Part shown: piece after piece, positions 34,958 through 46,800 of the stretch
How the letters are laid out: the number at the start of each line of letters is the position of its first letter
Position numbering within the stretch: the first letter of the stretch is position 1
Source: Neodontobutis hainanensis
Taxonomy: Eukaryota > Chordata > Actinopteri > Gobiiformes > Odontobutidae
Assembly: GCA_024349245.1 (NCBI GenBank)
Contig: JALDNG010000040.1
Span: 1,447,501-1,511,500 of the forward strand
Reading direction: 5' to 3'
DNA length: 64,000 bases
Notes under the pieces: model-generated
What the model saw: only the letters and a program-made list of their open reading frames with translations
Told to the model about the DNA's origin: nothing
Databases searched by the model: none
Made by a program: the position numbers and the translations under genes

Positions 34958-35739
34958 ACACATCTTTCTGCTGCATTGCCTGTGTATGGGAATGAACTGA
35001 ACTCAGACATGTAAAAAAAAAAGCTGAATGCAGCTGGTTTAATGTTGTAAAAGCAGTATAAATGTCTGTTCCAAATTTGTTAAATCTTTGTTTGTTGAAA
35101 GTATAACTTTTCTTATGTTGTATTTGTGATTTATTTATAGAGGACTACATATTATTGTATTATAGAATAGGACACTGATAATTGGCAATGTAATGCCATC
35201 ATTTAAATTGGCATTTAAAGGGTTAAAAAAAAAAATTAAATTCAAATATTTGGTATTTATGATCAGGACTGAAGTGGATTAAGAAATTTATGCAAAAAGA
35301 AATAGTAACATATACTATTTTTTATGTTTTTTTATTGAAATGGACATTTTTGTCATCAAATGGTAACAATTTAGGTTGCGGCACTCATATTATACTGTAT
35401 AGTATTGAAAAGAAAAAAGTCTAACACACTGAAGACTAATGGCATATGTAAAACCTGCTTTTTCATTTCTTAACATCTATGTACATTAAATAGTTAAGGC
35501 AACAGACAAGTTCTGCCTGTTTGCCCATTGAAAAAAAAATCATATTTACACAACTCAAAAGTGTTGACACAGAGACTGTAAGTTAAACACCCGGGGGGCA
35601 TGTTTAGAGTTCTATAAGTCACATAAGATTAGTTTATTTTCTTTAGGACAGTGTACAATATACGTTAAGCCGGAGCAAAGATGCTTGTACCAGATTATAG
35701 CTTAGCAGCTAATTTCCATCTGTAGTCCTATATTGTACA

Positions 35740-35905
35740 TGTTTTTGGTGGTAGGGGAAACCGGAGCACAAGGAGGAAACCTACACAGACAGACCCAGGG
35801 AGAACATGCAAACTCCAAACAGAAAGGCCCTGTCCTGGATGGGAATTAAACCAAGGACCATCTTGCTGTGAGGCCAGAGTGCTAACCACTCTGCCTCTCA
35901 GCATT
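35740..35905 (-). repeat. tRNA-SINE fragment, minus strand
   Basis: Contains GGGAGAACATGCAAACTCC, AAGGACCATCTTGCTGTGAGG and GCTAACCACTCTGCCTC, the complement of the SINE head and body. Confidence 0.7.
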
Positions 35906-36480
35906 TTTTTGTATCTTTAATACATTAAGTTGGAAGCATTTTTGATCTAAACACTTGGTGTGAGACCCACTGCCTCTTGTCTCACACAAGATCAAATTTA
36001 TTTAGTTTCAAAAAAACAGTCTCAGTCAGAGATGGACATCAGAAAAACTAAAAAACATAAACTACATCTGCACTCCACTCTGTCCACAGGAAGAGCACGC
36101 AGCGATCACGCTTCCTCATCACTCAACACTTCCTTCTCACTGGTCTGTTGGGTTTTTTCACAGATATTTTTAGAAAACACCTTTGTTTATATCATGCAGA
36201 CAGTTCCTCTGAACAAACTACAGTGACCTCAGACAGAGTTTATGGCAACATTTGTCTGCTTTAGTCCTTTGTGGGTATACATCATAAAAAAATAAAAAAA
36301 ACGTTGTGGCACAATGACGGTAGAAAGTTTGGGTAACTGCAGCTTTATTCCCATATGAACGAGAGAAGGACAAGACAAAATGCATTGAGGAGGACATGAA
36401 GAAAACCTACTCTGTTGTTTTTTATAGTTCTTTGGTAATCTTATAAAACACACAAGCCCTCTTCCTTGTTTGTTTTGGTA

Positions 36481-36609
36481 TTAAGTATTCAGACTCTCGG
36501 TGTTGATGACTAAAGCCATTACGTGCTTCACATTTTGGTTCAAGTGCTTTTCGGAGATGCTCTCGGCGTATTTTTCAAAGTTCCACTCCTCCAGCGTCTC
36601 CATCCCCTC
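36481..36609 (-). pseudogene. broken last exon of a duplicated APOL gene
   Basis: After the acceptor TTCTGACAG it repeats the start of the intact exon at 53969 almost base for base (METLEEWNFEKYAES, EKHLNQNVKHVM). It then lacks 24 bases (eight codons, in frame), resumes ALVINTESL and jumps directly into 3'UTR sequence, giving a stop within two codons. About 500 bases encoding the second hydrophobic region and coiled tail are deleted. The upstream exons (partners of 51443-52950) are missing altogether, so this copy cannot make an APOL protein. Confidence 0.85.
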
Positions 36610-37602
36610 CTGTCAGAAGCACAAGGGTCACAAAAGCATTTAGGCTGAGAACATATTGACCTGTGTTCATTCTAAAACTCAACAAATCAGTTCATACTGT
36701 TGTTGTGTCCTTGGAAAGACACTTAACCCTCCTTGTCTCCAGTGACACAGCTCTGGTGTATGAATGTGTGAATGTTTAGTGGAAGGCATGGCACAAAATG
36801 GCTGCCATGCCTCCGTCAGTTGGCACCAAGGCCACCACCAGTGTATGACTGTGGAGTGAATGAATAATGAATGGCCTGTAATCCAGGGTTTTGAAAGAAG
36901 AGACAAGATGCTTTGTTGAAGCCAGAGCTCCAAAGGCCAGACAAAGCAAATAATCAGCCAACATCTGCAGGAGAACGTTTCTGAAAGCACATCATGCCAA
37001 ACCTTGAAGCAGTCGAGTTTCAGCAGACGATAACAGTGGAGGCTAAGTGCGTGGCCTGTCTTCAGAACGTGATGTAGATGACATAACAGCATGAATCTAG
37101 CCTGTCTGATCAAGGCATGAGGGCGATGGTGGTTCCTCATTCTGTGCTATATTAACTTCACCGTTAATGGGGGCAGAGATGTTCACAAACAGAAGCATAT
37201 TGTATTCACTTGACTTCTACCTTAATTTGAAAAAGCTGAGAAGCACGCTTAAAATTTTTCTCACGACCTTTCCAGGGCTCTGCACAAAGGTGACTAAACA
37301 TATGACTTTTAAACTCTTATCATTTGGGAATTTAGACACATGTTAGGTGTCTCAGACAAAATAAACATTTCTTACCTAATACAACAGATTTTCTCACTCG
37401 CTGCTATGTGTTTGAAAGTTTGAAAACCAATGCCTTATTACATTTAGTATTGTAATTGTTGATATGTGAATCTCATATTTTTGTCTTTTGTTTGTCTAAG
37501 CCTAAATAAAGGGGATAAAAGTGTCTAAAAAAACTGTCTCCTTAGCCAAAGGCGACACTGTTGAGATCTGACAAATCCACATAGCTCTGTTATCTGGTCG
37601 TG

Positions 37603-37672
37603 CATTTCTGTGAAAGTTCTCATGCTTTTCTGTGAAAGTTCTCATGCTTTTCTGTGAAAGTTCTCATGCTTC
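37603..37672. repeat. tandem repeat, three copies of about 23 bp
   Basis: Three successive units of TTTCTGTGAAAGTTCTCATGC, followed by one diverged unit (TTTATGAAGGTTGCCATG). It is inside the left arm. Confidence 0.85.
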
Positions 37673-38734
37673 TTTATGAAGGTTGCCATGTGTCATAAAC
37701 ATTAAATACATCTGTGCTCAGAACATCACTTTAAATACTTCTCCTGTATAATATAATGAATGCACTTTTCATTTGTGTGAGCTGCTCTAAAAAAAAATTC
37801 ACATCTTATCCTGGCGCTATCTAATTGGCCAAATCTGTGAACGTCAGCCATATTTAATACTTAATACATCTTCTGCATTGATATTGTGATGATAAATGTT
37901 CAGAATACTGTGCAGACCTTTTCTGTATTCCATGACCTGGATGAATGAGAGTCTTGACGGAGACATTACCAGATTGCACTGACCTGAGGCCGACCTGAAA
38001 AACCACATAAAACCCAATAGCATTCAAGTGAAATGCCTGCATGTGAACTCTTATTTCGATTTACCGAAAGAATCTTCAAACCTGAAAACGTAATGGTGGC
38101 ACAAAGGCAACATTCCCCTTTGTTTTTCTTAGAGATCAAACCAGAGCTGCCACATGACGCAGACGCCGTACCAGAAGGAAATGTAAGAAGAGCATTTATT
38201 GGACAATTCACTTTTTTGTTAAGAGTGAGCATGTGGGCAACGCAGTGGCTCAGGAGGCAGAGCGAGTCGGTCAATAACTGTCAAGAAAGGAAGGTCTAAC
38301 ATCAAATGTAGGCACAGAGCAAGACATATTGATCAAACTGGACCTCTCCGTGAGTCACAGCATAAGATTTACAAAATAGGACTTCTTTATTGTTGGTTTC
38401 CCTCTCCTATGGCTTCTTTCCATTGCACTGGTAAAAATATATTGATGTGCAAAGTGTAAATGCCTCACACTTGGTTCAATAAGTGCACACTCCATTAATC
38501 ACCAAAGGGTAAGTTCATTGTCTGCAGCTGGGGCAAACCTCGGAGGAGCAGTGTGCAGTGACAAGCAGCTTCTGGGGACCCTCTCCAGTTCCAGAACCAG
38601 TATCTAAGAAATGGGTACTGAAAGAGGATTATTAAAAAAAACACCTACCCACACACGAGGAAACAAGCCGACTCCTCCTGAACGGGATTAACCTCTGTTG
38701 GAGAGTGGTAACCGAATGTTAGAGTTACAAGCAC

Positions 38735-38815
38735 AACTAAATGTTGTCTCTGTTGAGGTTTTCAAAAGCAAACTCAAAACATACTTATTTCACCAAACGT
38801 ATGGAGACTGATTGA
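38735..38815 (+). mobile_element. LINE C-terminal fragment
   Basis: Reads SVEVFKSKLKTYLFHQTYGD then a stop, matching the typical end of fish L2/CR1-type reverse transcriptases (FK..LKT.LF). Only the last codons are clear. Confidence 0.45.
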
Positions 38816-39309
38816 TCATAGGGTTAGGTTTACACTGGTTGTAGCTGTAGGTACACACTCAATCGCTCATATTATTATTACATCTGCCTATTTTCAGTAG
38901 TATTTAGCACTTTTGTTTTTCTCCTTTCTACCTCCTCCTAGGGTGGACGCAAACCTCTGACCTGCTGGTGATGTGTACTGTGACACTACCTGAATGTGTT
39001 TTTTTGATAATAAGAGATGACAATAAAACATGCATCAGGGCCCGACACTCCACGACTATTTAAGATCCCGTCTACAGCTGAGTTCAGGCTCTCTCCTCAG
39101 GCTGTCGCTGTGGCAGCAGCACCTTGCCTTTTGTTTGTTCTTTGGTTTTGTTTCATACAACATTAACACTCAAACCAAACACAAACCCATACTACTGATT
39201 ACTGATAAACACACTTCATTATTATTTAAAATTACTATTAGTTAACTTTATCTTAAAATAAAAGCACTATCTTTGTATATTCAGTTGTGTGGTGTCCTAT
39301 TTTGTCATG

Positions 39310-39690
39310 GCCTTGAGCCGGGTTATGACACTATACACTGAGCAACAGGAAGTTAACCTGCGTCTCTTCAACAAAGTCTTCACGGAGCGGGCGGAGGTCC
39401 TGTGGCAGTCGGTCATCACCCTCCACACCATCGCCGACAACATCAGCACCTTCCACCACAAGGCCAAGATCGGGGGCATCACCGGGGGCATCACCGGGGG
39501 CACCACGACGGCTGTGGGCGGCCATCGTCGGTCTGGCCCTGGCTCCGGTTACATTAGGGGTCTCGCTCGTGGTCACGGAGGTCGGAGTGGGCGTGGCCAC
39601 GGCCGGAGGTATCGCTTCTGCCTAAGATAACGTCAGTAACATAAACGGCAGGACGAAGGTAACAGAGCAGGAGAAGGTCGTTACAGAGGC
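39310..39690 (+). pseudogene. APOL-like exon relic
   Basis: Corresponds to the penultimate exon of the APOL gene (52536-52950). It starts LRLFNKVFTERAEVLWQSV and DNISTFHHKAK, then GGITGG repeated, as in the Gly-rich membrane segment. A one-base-class frameshift near 39520 is needed to continue as AIVGLALAPVTLGVSL, VGVGVATAGGIASA, and a TAA interrupts just after that (39627), before DNVSNINGRTKVTE. Because it is on the plus strand, it is not part of the left inverted arm; it is a separate tandem relic. Confidence 0.8.
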
Positions 39691-39751
39691 AACTATTTAA
39701 CATTTTCAACCCCAAAATATGGACCCTAAATAAAAACTAATATTCCACTAT

Positions 39752-40150
39752 GGGGGTGCACGTGGCAGAGTGGTTAGCACTCCTGCCTCACAGCAAGAAG
39801 GCCGTGAGTTCAAAACCCGTCTGACTTAAATATTCTCGGCCGTCTCCAGTCTTTCTGTGAGGAGTCTGCATGTCCTCCACGTGTTACCGTGTGTTCTCTC
39901 CGGGTACTCCGGCTTCCTCCCACCGTCCAAAGACATGCATGTACAGGTTAATCAGCAACTCTAAAGTGTCCCTAGTGAATGAATGTGAGAGTGAACTGTT
40001 GTCTGTCAATGTTTGTCTCTAAATGTCAACCCTGCGACTAACTGGCCACTGTCCAGGGTGTACCCCGCCTCAGGCCCAAAGCTGCTGGGATAGGCTCCAG
40101 TCACCCGCGACCCCTAACGGGAAAAAGCGGTAGAAAATGAATGGATGAAT
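39752..40150 (+). mobile_element. full-length tRNA-derived SINE
   Basis: The head is tRNA-like (GTGGCAGAGTGGTTAGCACTC as A box, GAGTTCAAAACCC as B box). The body has GGAGTCTGCATGTCCTCC and CCAAAGACATGCATG; the tail has CAGGGTGTACCCCGCCTCAGG, GCTGGGATAGGCTCCAGTC and GGTAGAAAATGAATGGATG. A flanking CACTATG on each side is a likely target-site duplication. Confidence 0.85.
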
Positions 40151-43100
40151 TACACTATGAATCAATAATCTCAACGTGTATCTTGCCAGAATCAGTCACA
40201 TAAACATAGCTTAAAGATGTAAGAAACTGAACTTTTTGGAGAGGCTTTAGGTTCATCAATTAAAGGTTGATGTTTTGGGGGAAATGCACAATAATAAAGT
40301 CCTTATTTCAACAATATCTCAGCATTTAGTCATTAAAATTATTGGAAAAAATGCATCTTATTTAATTTCCACAACATTTAAACATTTAGGCCATCTTTTA
40401 TTCCTTTTTTATAATACTAATAAGTTTGTAATACTATAGTAATTACTGACAACATATTGAATCTCTAAATTGTGTACCTACAGATTCCTGTCATTTATAC
40501 ACTTTGTTTATAGCTCCTAACAATCTCATTAACCTACATAAACCCTCCACCACAAAAGCACCACAGAAAGGTTCATTCAACACATAAACAGTTTTTTAAC
40601 AATTTATTTGATATAACCTATACTGAAAAGGAGTCAAGCTGGTTAGTGCTTTGATCCACCTTAACAATAGAGTTCTGGGAAACACTTGACAATAATTAAA
40701 GCATGTTATAAGCACTATTAACTCGAGCAGCATTGACATGGTTGCAAATAAATGAGCTCAATGTTTTTTTTTACTCAGTCTTCATCCGAGGTGTCTTCAC
40801 TTCTTGTGGTGGGTTTAATCTTGTTCTGCCTCAGCTACATCTTTTTTGGAAGAGCAGACCAAAACAACCAAAACTGGTGGATTTTGATGTTAAAAAGGTA
40901 TTTAACAAATCTCACCAGAAAGTTAAAGAGAACTTGACAAAATCCCAGAAACTGTCAATGGACTGTTTGTTTTAAAAGTGCATAACTATGATAGGGTTAC
41001 GCCTATAAAACAAACATCCTGAGCCAAGAACGTTCACTTACATGAGGTGTAGGACAGAAGGCCTGAATCCAACAGGTGAGTAATGCAAACCTCCCTCTCA
41101 CATGAGTATCATAAACTAACTTCTGTCAATCAAGGTTTTCCACCTTAACTGCACTATAGAATAAGTACAACAGGCTTCTTTTCTTGTAAAAGATGAACTT
41201 TAGAGTCCGTTGTTCATCCTTCCAAGAATACAGAGGGATAAGAAGCGTCTGATAAAGCCTAAAGCAAATAGTGATGATGAGGCGTTATGAGTAACACCAG
41301 CTTTAAGATTTGTTACTTAAGATCTAAATTGAATTAAATAACCCTGTGTTTAAAGGGTTCATGTACTTTAGTCTTTAGGTTGATATGTTTAAAATATTAA
41401 TAATATCTATGGCTTCTACTAGTACAAATAGCACTTAACTTTTTTTATTTGGTGTGTGGATTATAAGGGGGTTCCTGGCCCCATAAAAGTTTGAGAACCC
41501 CTGGTTCAGGTGAATATAAATGGCACTTGGGCGACACCTTGTGGTCAAACCAAATAATAAAACAAACTCAAAACGTGAGTCACCCAAAGAAAACTGTGTA
41601 TAATGGCTCACATTTGTTATAAAACAAAAACAATTCAAATCAATATAAACCCAGTAAACCATACAGTTTAAGCCAACAACTAGCAAGAGTTTGCCATTAC
41701 AGCTGAATAATTTTGCTCACAAAGAAGACAAATGTTTGTCACTGGTCGTTCAGTGATACTGGTTTTAGTTTCTATGCAGACTGAACATATAACACCCTTC
41801 TTATCCAGAAATGTTGGTAAAATCCTGAAGGAGCTGAGGAGTCTCCAGGTATTAAACTTTGTTTCCTTTTATTCCAGTTTTGTCTTTCTTGTAACAGGAG
41901 TAGGTGTTCCGTCTCTTCCAAAAACAAGTCCGCGAGATACTGGCTCTGGCTCCTGTTCTTTTGACAGACAGATCTCTTTTGTCAGTGAGTACAGGGGTTA
42001 AACAGGTTTTCCTTTCATCCGGAGGATATGATCTGGAGTTAATGTGCTGCTCAGACGACCTTGTTTAGACCTTTAGTTTATACTTTGACACAGAACAGTA
42101 TGTTGGATTGTTACAGTAACAAAGTCTCATTTCTCTCGGAAGTCTCTTGTCGTGTGGTTACAGTGTTTAGATGAGGGCTGTCCAAACCAATCCAAACTCA
42201 CTGGTACAGTACAGACAGGTTGTGGATGTAGATGTTTTGTTTTGATGTACGCACAGTTGGGTCGGTTGTTGAGATTTTGATGTAACACAGACCTGACTGT
42301 CTTGAATTTCACTAAAGATGGGGTCTAAAATCATCTTAACCTGGTGCTCAATAAAGTTGATTAATCCATTAATCATTTAACTAATATGCCTTAAGTTGCC
42401 TCAGTTTTACGTTTGTCTTTGAGCAGGCCACCAACTGCCCCAGGCCCCCCAGAGTCTCTAGAAACGCCTCTGCTAATGTTGTGTGTAAATACATACATTA
42501 GAGTCAAGTAAAAATAGTTCTTTATGTTTAAACCCCTTTTCAAAGCCCCTCCCTTTTTTGTGTCAGTGTGAGAACAAACACGTGACCCTCCTGTGGCGCT
42601 GCCCAGCTGAAGGTGACCATTACCTTTAACTGTTTAACATGAGCTTTAGTGCAGTTCTTTTGTCTCACTCGATTGAACATCCCGTAAAATGAGCGCTGGC
42701 AATGCAAATCGTTTATTTTTTTTATTTTTTTTATTTTTTTTGGGTCCGCCTCAAAGTTTTTGTGACAGGCCAGTTTGACGCTCCTCTTTTTATTTTCACT
42801 CCGGGAAGTGAGGAGACGGACGAAGGGACAGTGGTGGCATTTATTAAATACTTTTTTTTGTTTGTTTGTTTGTTCTGAGTCAGCGCTGAGGTAGGCACCG
42901 CTCAGTTTCATTGTCCCGTTGTTTTGTGTCGGACATTCCTGTGTCAGTCTGGGGCATAGCTTTAACGTCAAACGTCCGCCTGTTTACCAAAGTGCGTGCA
43001 GATTTTACGCATTTTAATGTTTTTTTTACTCTCTGGCATAGCTACATTAAACATTACGTATTTTTAAACAGATTTCCGTCTTATTTTCGTCATAGGGGAC

Positions 43101-43821
43101 TATTCGGCTTTATTTATTTTAGATATTAATGCGAAGTTATCTACTTCCCCTCTAAATGGACAGTAAAAGTTAAATGGTAAACGGGGAAGTTTGTTTATTT
43201 GCGTTGACATCAGAACTTGTCTCTTACTTATGTTGCTAAATAAGATTAGCAGTGACTTTATGCTCCAGCCTGAGCTAAAACAGTAATGCAGTGTAAAATA
43301 AAACCTTACCTAACGTCATAATTGTAGCCTATTGCATTAGTTTCCTGTGTAATTTCACTCATTTAAAGAGCATCAATGAGCATAACTCTGACACTGACGT
43401 ACAGTGCTGTGATTTTTGAGCTTTAGTCACTGGTCAAATCATTGGGCTGTATTGTCCTGTCTTCTGAGAGCCGCAGATCCATCCCTCTGGTAAACAAAAG
43501 GAGCAGTGTGTTCTAAGGTGCAAAGATACGGTTCCATAGAGAGTCTTTTTTTATGTTTTTCATATTATCCCATCACGTTTGTGTTTCAAATTAAAATTTC
43601 ACCAAAGTTTCTTCACAAAAGTCAGCGTTTCCATGACATATCCTATTATTGTTATCACACATTAAGTACATCTTAATGCTGACTAAATATATGTAGGAAA
43701 TGTATCTTTATGTTTCAGGGTTTTAAGTACCCACAGTCTTTACCATATGTAGCAAACACGTATCAGAATAAGAGCGTTAAACTCATAATTCCCAGGATTG
43801 TTTTTGTCTTTGTTTTTTCAG
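40151..43821. other. region upstream of the APOL gene
   Basis: No coding exon recognised. A-rich and T-rich tracts occur at 42714-42746 and 42850-42872. The APOL promoter and any 5'UTR exon should be here, because an acceptor (TTTTTTCAG) stands seven bases before the first ATG. The GC-richer stretch 42780-43000 is the best candidate. Confidence 0.4.
42904..42915 (+). promoter_or_regulatory. ISRE-like sequence upstream of APOL
   Basis: AGTTTCATTGTC differs from the interferon response element AGTTTCNNTTTC at one base. It lies about 0.9 kb before the first coding exon in the likely promoter area. Single short matches occur by chance. Confidence 0.25.
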
Positions 43822-43882
43822 CGTGAACATGTTTGGGAAAGATACACAGACTCCAGAGATCCCACCTCGTACGAGTCCGCAG
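43822..43882 (+). CDS. APOL first coding exon
   Basis: ATG at 43829 begins MFGKDTQTPEIPPRTSPQ, phase 0 at the donor CGCAG|GTAACG. Proline-rich IPPRTSP is a possible SH3 ligand. The acceptor TTTTTTCAG in front implies an upstream non-coding exon. Confidence 0.8.
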
Positions 43883-46800
43883 GTAACGACCACAGAGACG
43901 TACGTTCATCCTGATGAAATACTGGTCTCTGTTTTATCACTTTAGGCCCTGGACAACACCACTTCTCCCAGCGTCAACAAACAGGACCCACCAGTGACCA
44001 CAGCAACACAGGTGAAGCCCCGAAAAACTGGGAAAATAAAATGTTGTATTGCTTGTATTACAAAATGGCAGCTTAGAAAATACAAAAGTTCTTTTACTGT
44101 TGATTTATTTGAAACAAAAGGTAAAAATGACTACCAAGGATTGTTTTGTACTTTTACCATGAACCTTGATATTTCCATTTTTGACATTTTGATAGTGTTT
44201 TATTAATTAAACATCTAAATGCTGATTTCCATATGTTTATTCTCTCCATGTAACGGTCTGTTATATTATGTACGACATGAATAGTGCCTCCTAGTGTTCA
44301 AAAGCGTACACTATTGTTCTTAAATTCCTTCAAAGCAGTGTCTCTGCAGAAACTTGTGAAACTGATATTTTTTGTGTTCATTGCAGAACCCGGGGGTGCT
44401 GCGAGGAGTCATGCAGAAGGTCAACCCTTTTAGGTCCACGTCCCAGTCCCAGGTAACACACACACTATTGTCAGGAGGAAACAACGGCCTTTTTATCTGA
44501 AGGCGAGGTCACCGCTCTCGTGTGTTCTGTCACAGGCTCCTAAAGCGGAGTCGCTGGATCAGGGAAGAGCTCCGGACTCCGATCAGGTCGGACTGGTGCA
44601 TTTAAAGTCCTCACAGAATCAGATTACACAAGATCCATGTCTGAAGAAAATGCTGAGAAAATAGAAAGGGTAGGGTTTAGGCTTGATGCCAAAATATCTG
44701 AGGAATGAGTCAGTTTTCATCATCTAAAGGGAAAAAAAGTGTCACAAATACACTTTGGTAACCCCCCTCAGTGTCGGAGTTACTTGGATGAATGGAAAAT
44801 AGAGAATTCTTTCATGAGGGGAAAATCAAAACTCAGGAAAAAAAAACACTGCATGGCAATGTTTTCTCAAATCAAGCATGACTTGTTTTTGTGATAAACA
44901 GAATTTTATTTATTTATTTCTCCAAAAAGTGTTTTAGAGCTGGTCTTATGATGTTTGTTTTGTGAATTAAAACCACGAGCAGAATTTGTGACATTAAATG
45001 GTGAGATCCTCAAATGTACAAAACTGGTGAGTTTTTTTAGTCAGGTAGAAACAGTAAATGTGTGTCGCTCTTTTGGTGTTACCTAAAGACTAAACTGTGC
45101 TGTATTACTCGGTGAAAACGTGCCTTTAGATCTTGACAAAGAAGTGGACAAAACACAGGTGAAGGATACAGAATGTGGCTAAATGGAAACAAGTGACGCT
45201 AAAGACAATGCAACAGAGCAATCGAACGTCTCTAATGGAACACTTAGAAGTTTAAAAGGATCTAAAAGTCTCTGTTTTTGTCACACATTTGTTTTAATTT
45301 CAGAACCCAGGTGTGTTTAAAGGAATGATACAGAAAGTTAACCCGTTCAAGTCTTTAACACAGGTGCGTTGTTTTATTAAAGTTCATTTCTTTGGTCTTA
45401 AACTGCGTAAAAAAGAGGACAAATATATTCCTTGCCTGAATATAAGCCTTTCATTTTCATTTTCTTTCTTATGCATTAAAACCAGTTTATATTTTCATCT
45501 ATGCTATCAAAATACACACGTGCCTCAAGAAAAAAGTTACAGCCTTGTGTCTTTGAAAGAAAAGTTTATTCACGAAAAAGGCTTTGTTAAAGGTCCAAAT
45601 GAACAATACGACTGAAGCACTCAACGCTGAAATACAGCCTCAAACCAAACAGGTACATGTTCGGATTTTCTTAAAAAAATAACATTTTCAGTAATAAAGG
45701 ACAGTTGTTCTCGTTTATTTCTGAACAATGTAGAATCCAGGAGTTATTTCTGGGATGATGCAGAAACTCAACCCGTTTAAGTCGTCACAGTCGAAGGTAC
45801 ATCATCTTGTCAATGTTTTTATTTTATTTATTACACGTTTGACTAATGTCTTAACTTGTTTTTTTTCCTCGTGGTGCTTTCAGGACCCTCAGCCTCTACA
45901 CAGTGACCTGTCCTGCAGCGACGGAAACCTGTCCAACAATAACAGTTTACCAGACGTGCAGGTAGATTATCGAATTTATCGATCTCAATCTCAATCCAGT
46001 TTATTTATAGAGCGCTTTCATATAACACCAAGGGACTGCAGATGGAAAGTAGCTTCAGCTAAATCAGTTGTAAAGCATCTTTTCTTTTGTTAGATCAATG
46101 TGTTTGCACATGGTTCCTGTCAAATACAGTAAATAATAAACCAGACTACTTAAAAGTAACAAGATAAAAGTAAGAAAAGTAAAATTTAACAAATAAAAAC
46201 TGACACAAAAACGCACCGGGAGCCAAAGAAGAGAAGCTAAAATGGGGGTAATGTGGTCGTACTTTCAGGAACCAGTTAAAAGACAAGCTGCAGCGTTTTG
46301 TACCAAGTGCAGACGAAAGAGTGAAGCTTTATGAGGACTTGTTATTATTAATATACCTGTTAGAAATATCAGATAACTATTATGTTATTATTTATATTAT
46401 TATTTTCTGTATGTAATGATGAGACAGAAGAACATCTACAAAATCATTAACATCATTGTCTCATCATTTTACAAAACATACAGAGACAAAGTATTCTTAA
46501 CAGTCCCATGTGGGTTTGGAGCGGTGCAGTTGCAGCCAGTGTCCTCTAGAGGGACCACAGGCCTAGAAATGACTGTCCATTGAGTGTTACAGGTGGAAAT
46601 GTTTTTACGTTGCTGTCTATTATTTATTAACTGTCTAGATTAATTTGTCTGACACCGAGAGCAAACAAACGTACATCATTGTCGGCGTTTACTGGGCAGC
46701 TGTGTGCTCCGTGGAACAATGCCTCTTTCGCTGCTCATCTGGGGCATCATATACCTGCGCCCTGGGGGTCAAAGTTCATGCTCGAACCACAGGGGGTGTT

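Larger units (their letters stand above)
32690..38345. repeat. left arm of a large inverted duplication
   Basis: Collinear in reverse with 49511-63260. Matching pairs include 32745/63223, 33165-33440/62720-62460, 34160/58960, 34530-34740/58300-58090, 35440-35600/57270-57065, 35960-36450/55120-54640, 36500-36680/54110-53900, 36690-36990/50540-50310 and 37740-38345/50130-49511. The arm carries the DOMON-gene promoter at one end and a broken APOL last exon inside. Confidence 0.85.

Noticed and set aside
37603..37672. A CRISPR-like repeat array
   Set aside because: Only three contiguous units without spacers in an animal genome; it is a simple tandem duplication.
39752..39840. A tRNA gene suggested by A- and B-box sequences
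   Set aside because: No cloverleaf closes, and the SINE body and tail follow directly; it is a tRNA-derived SINE head.
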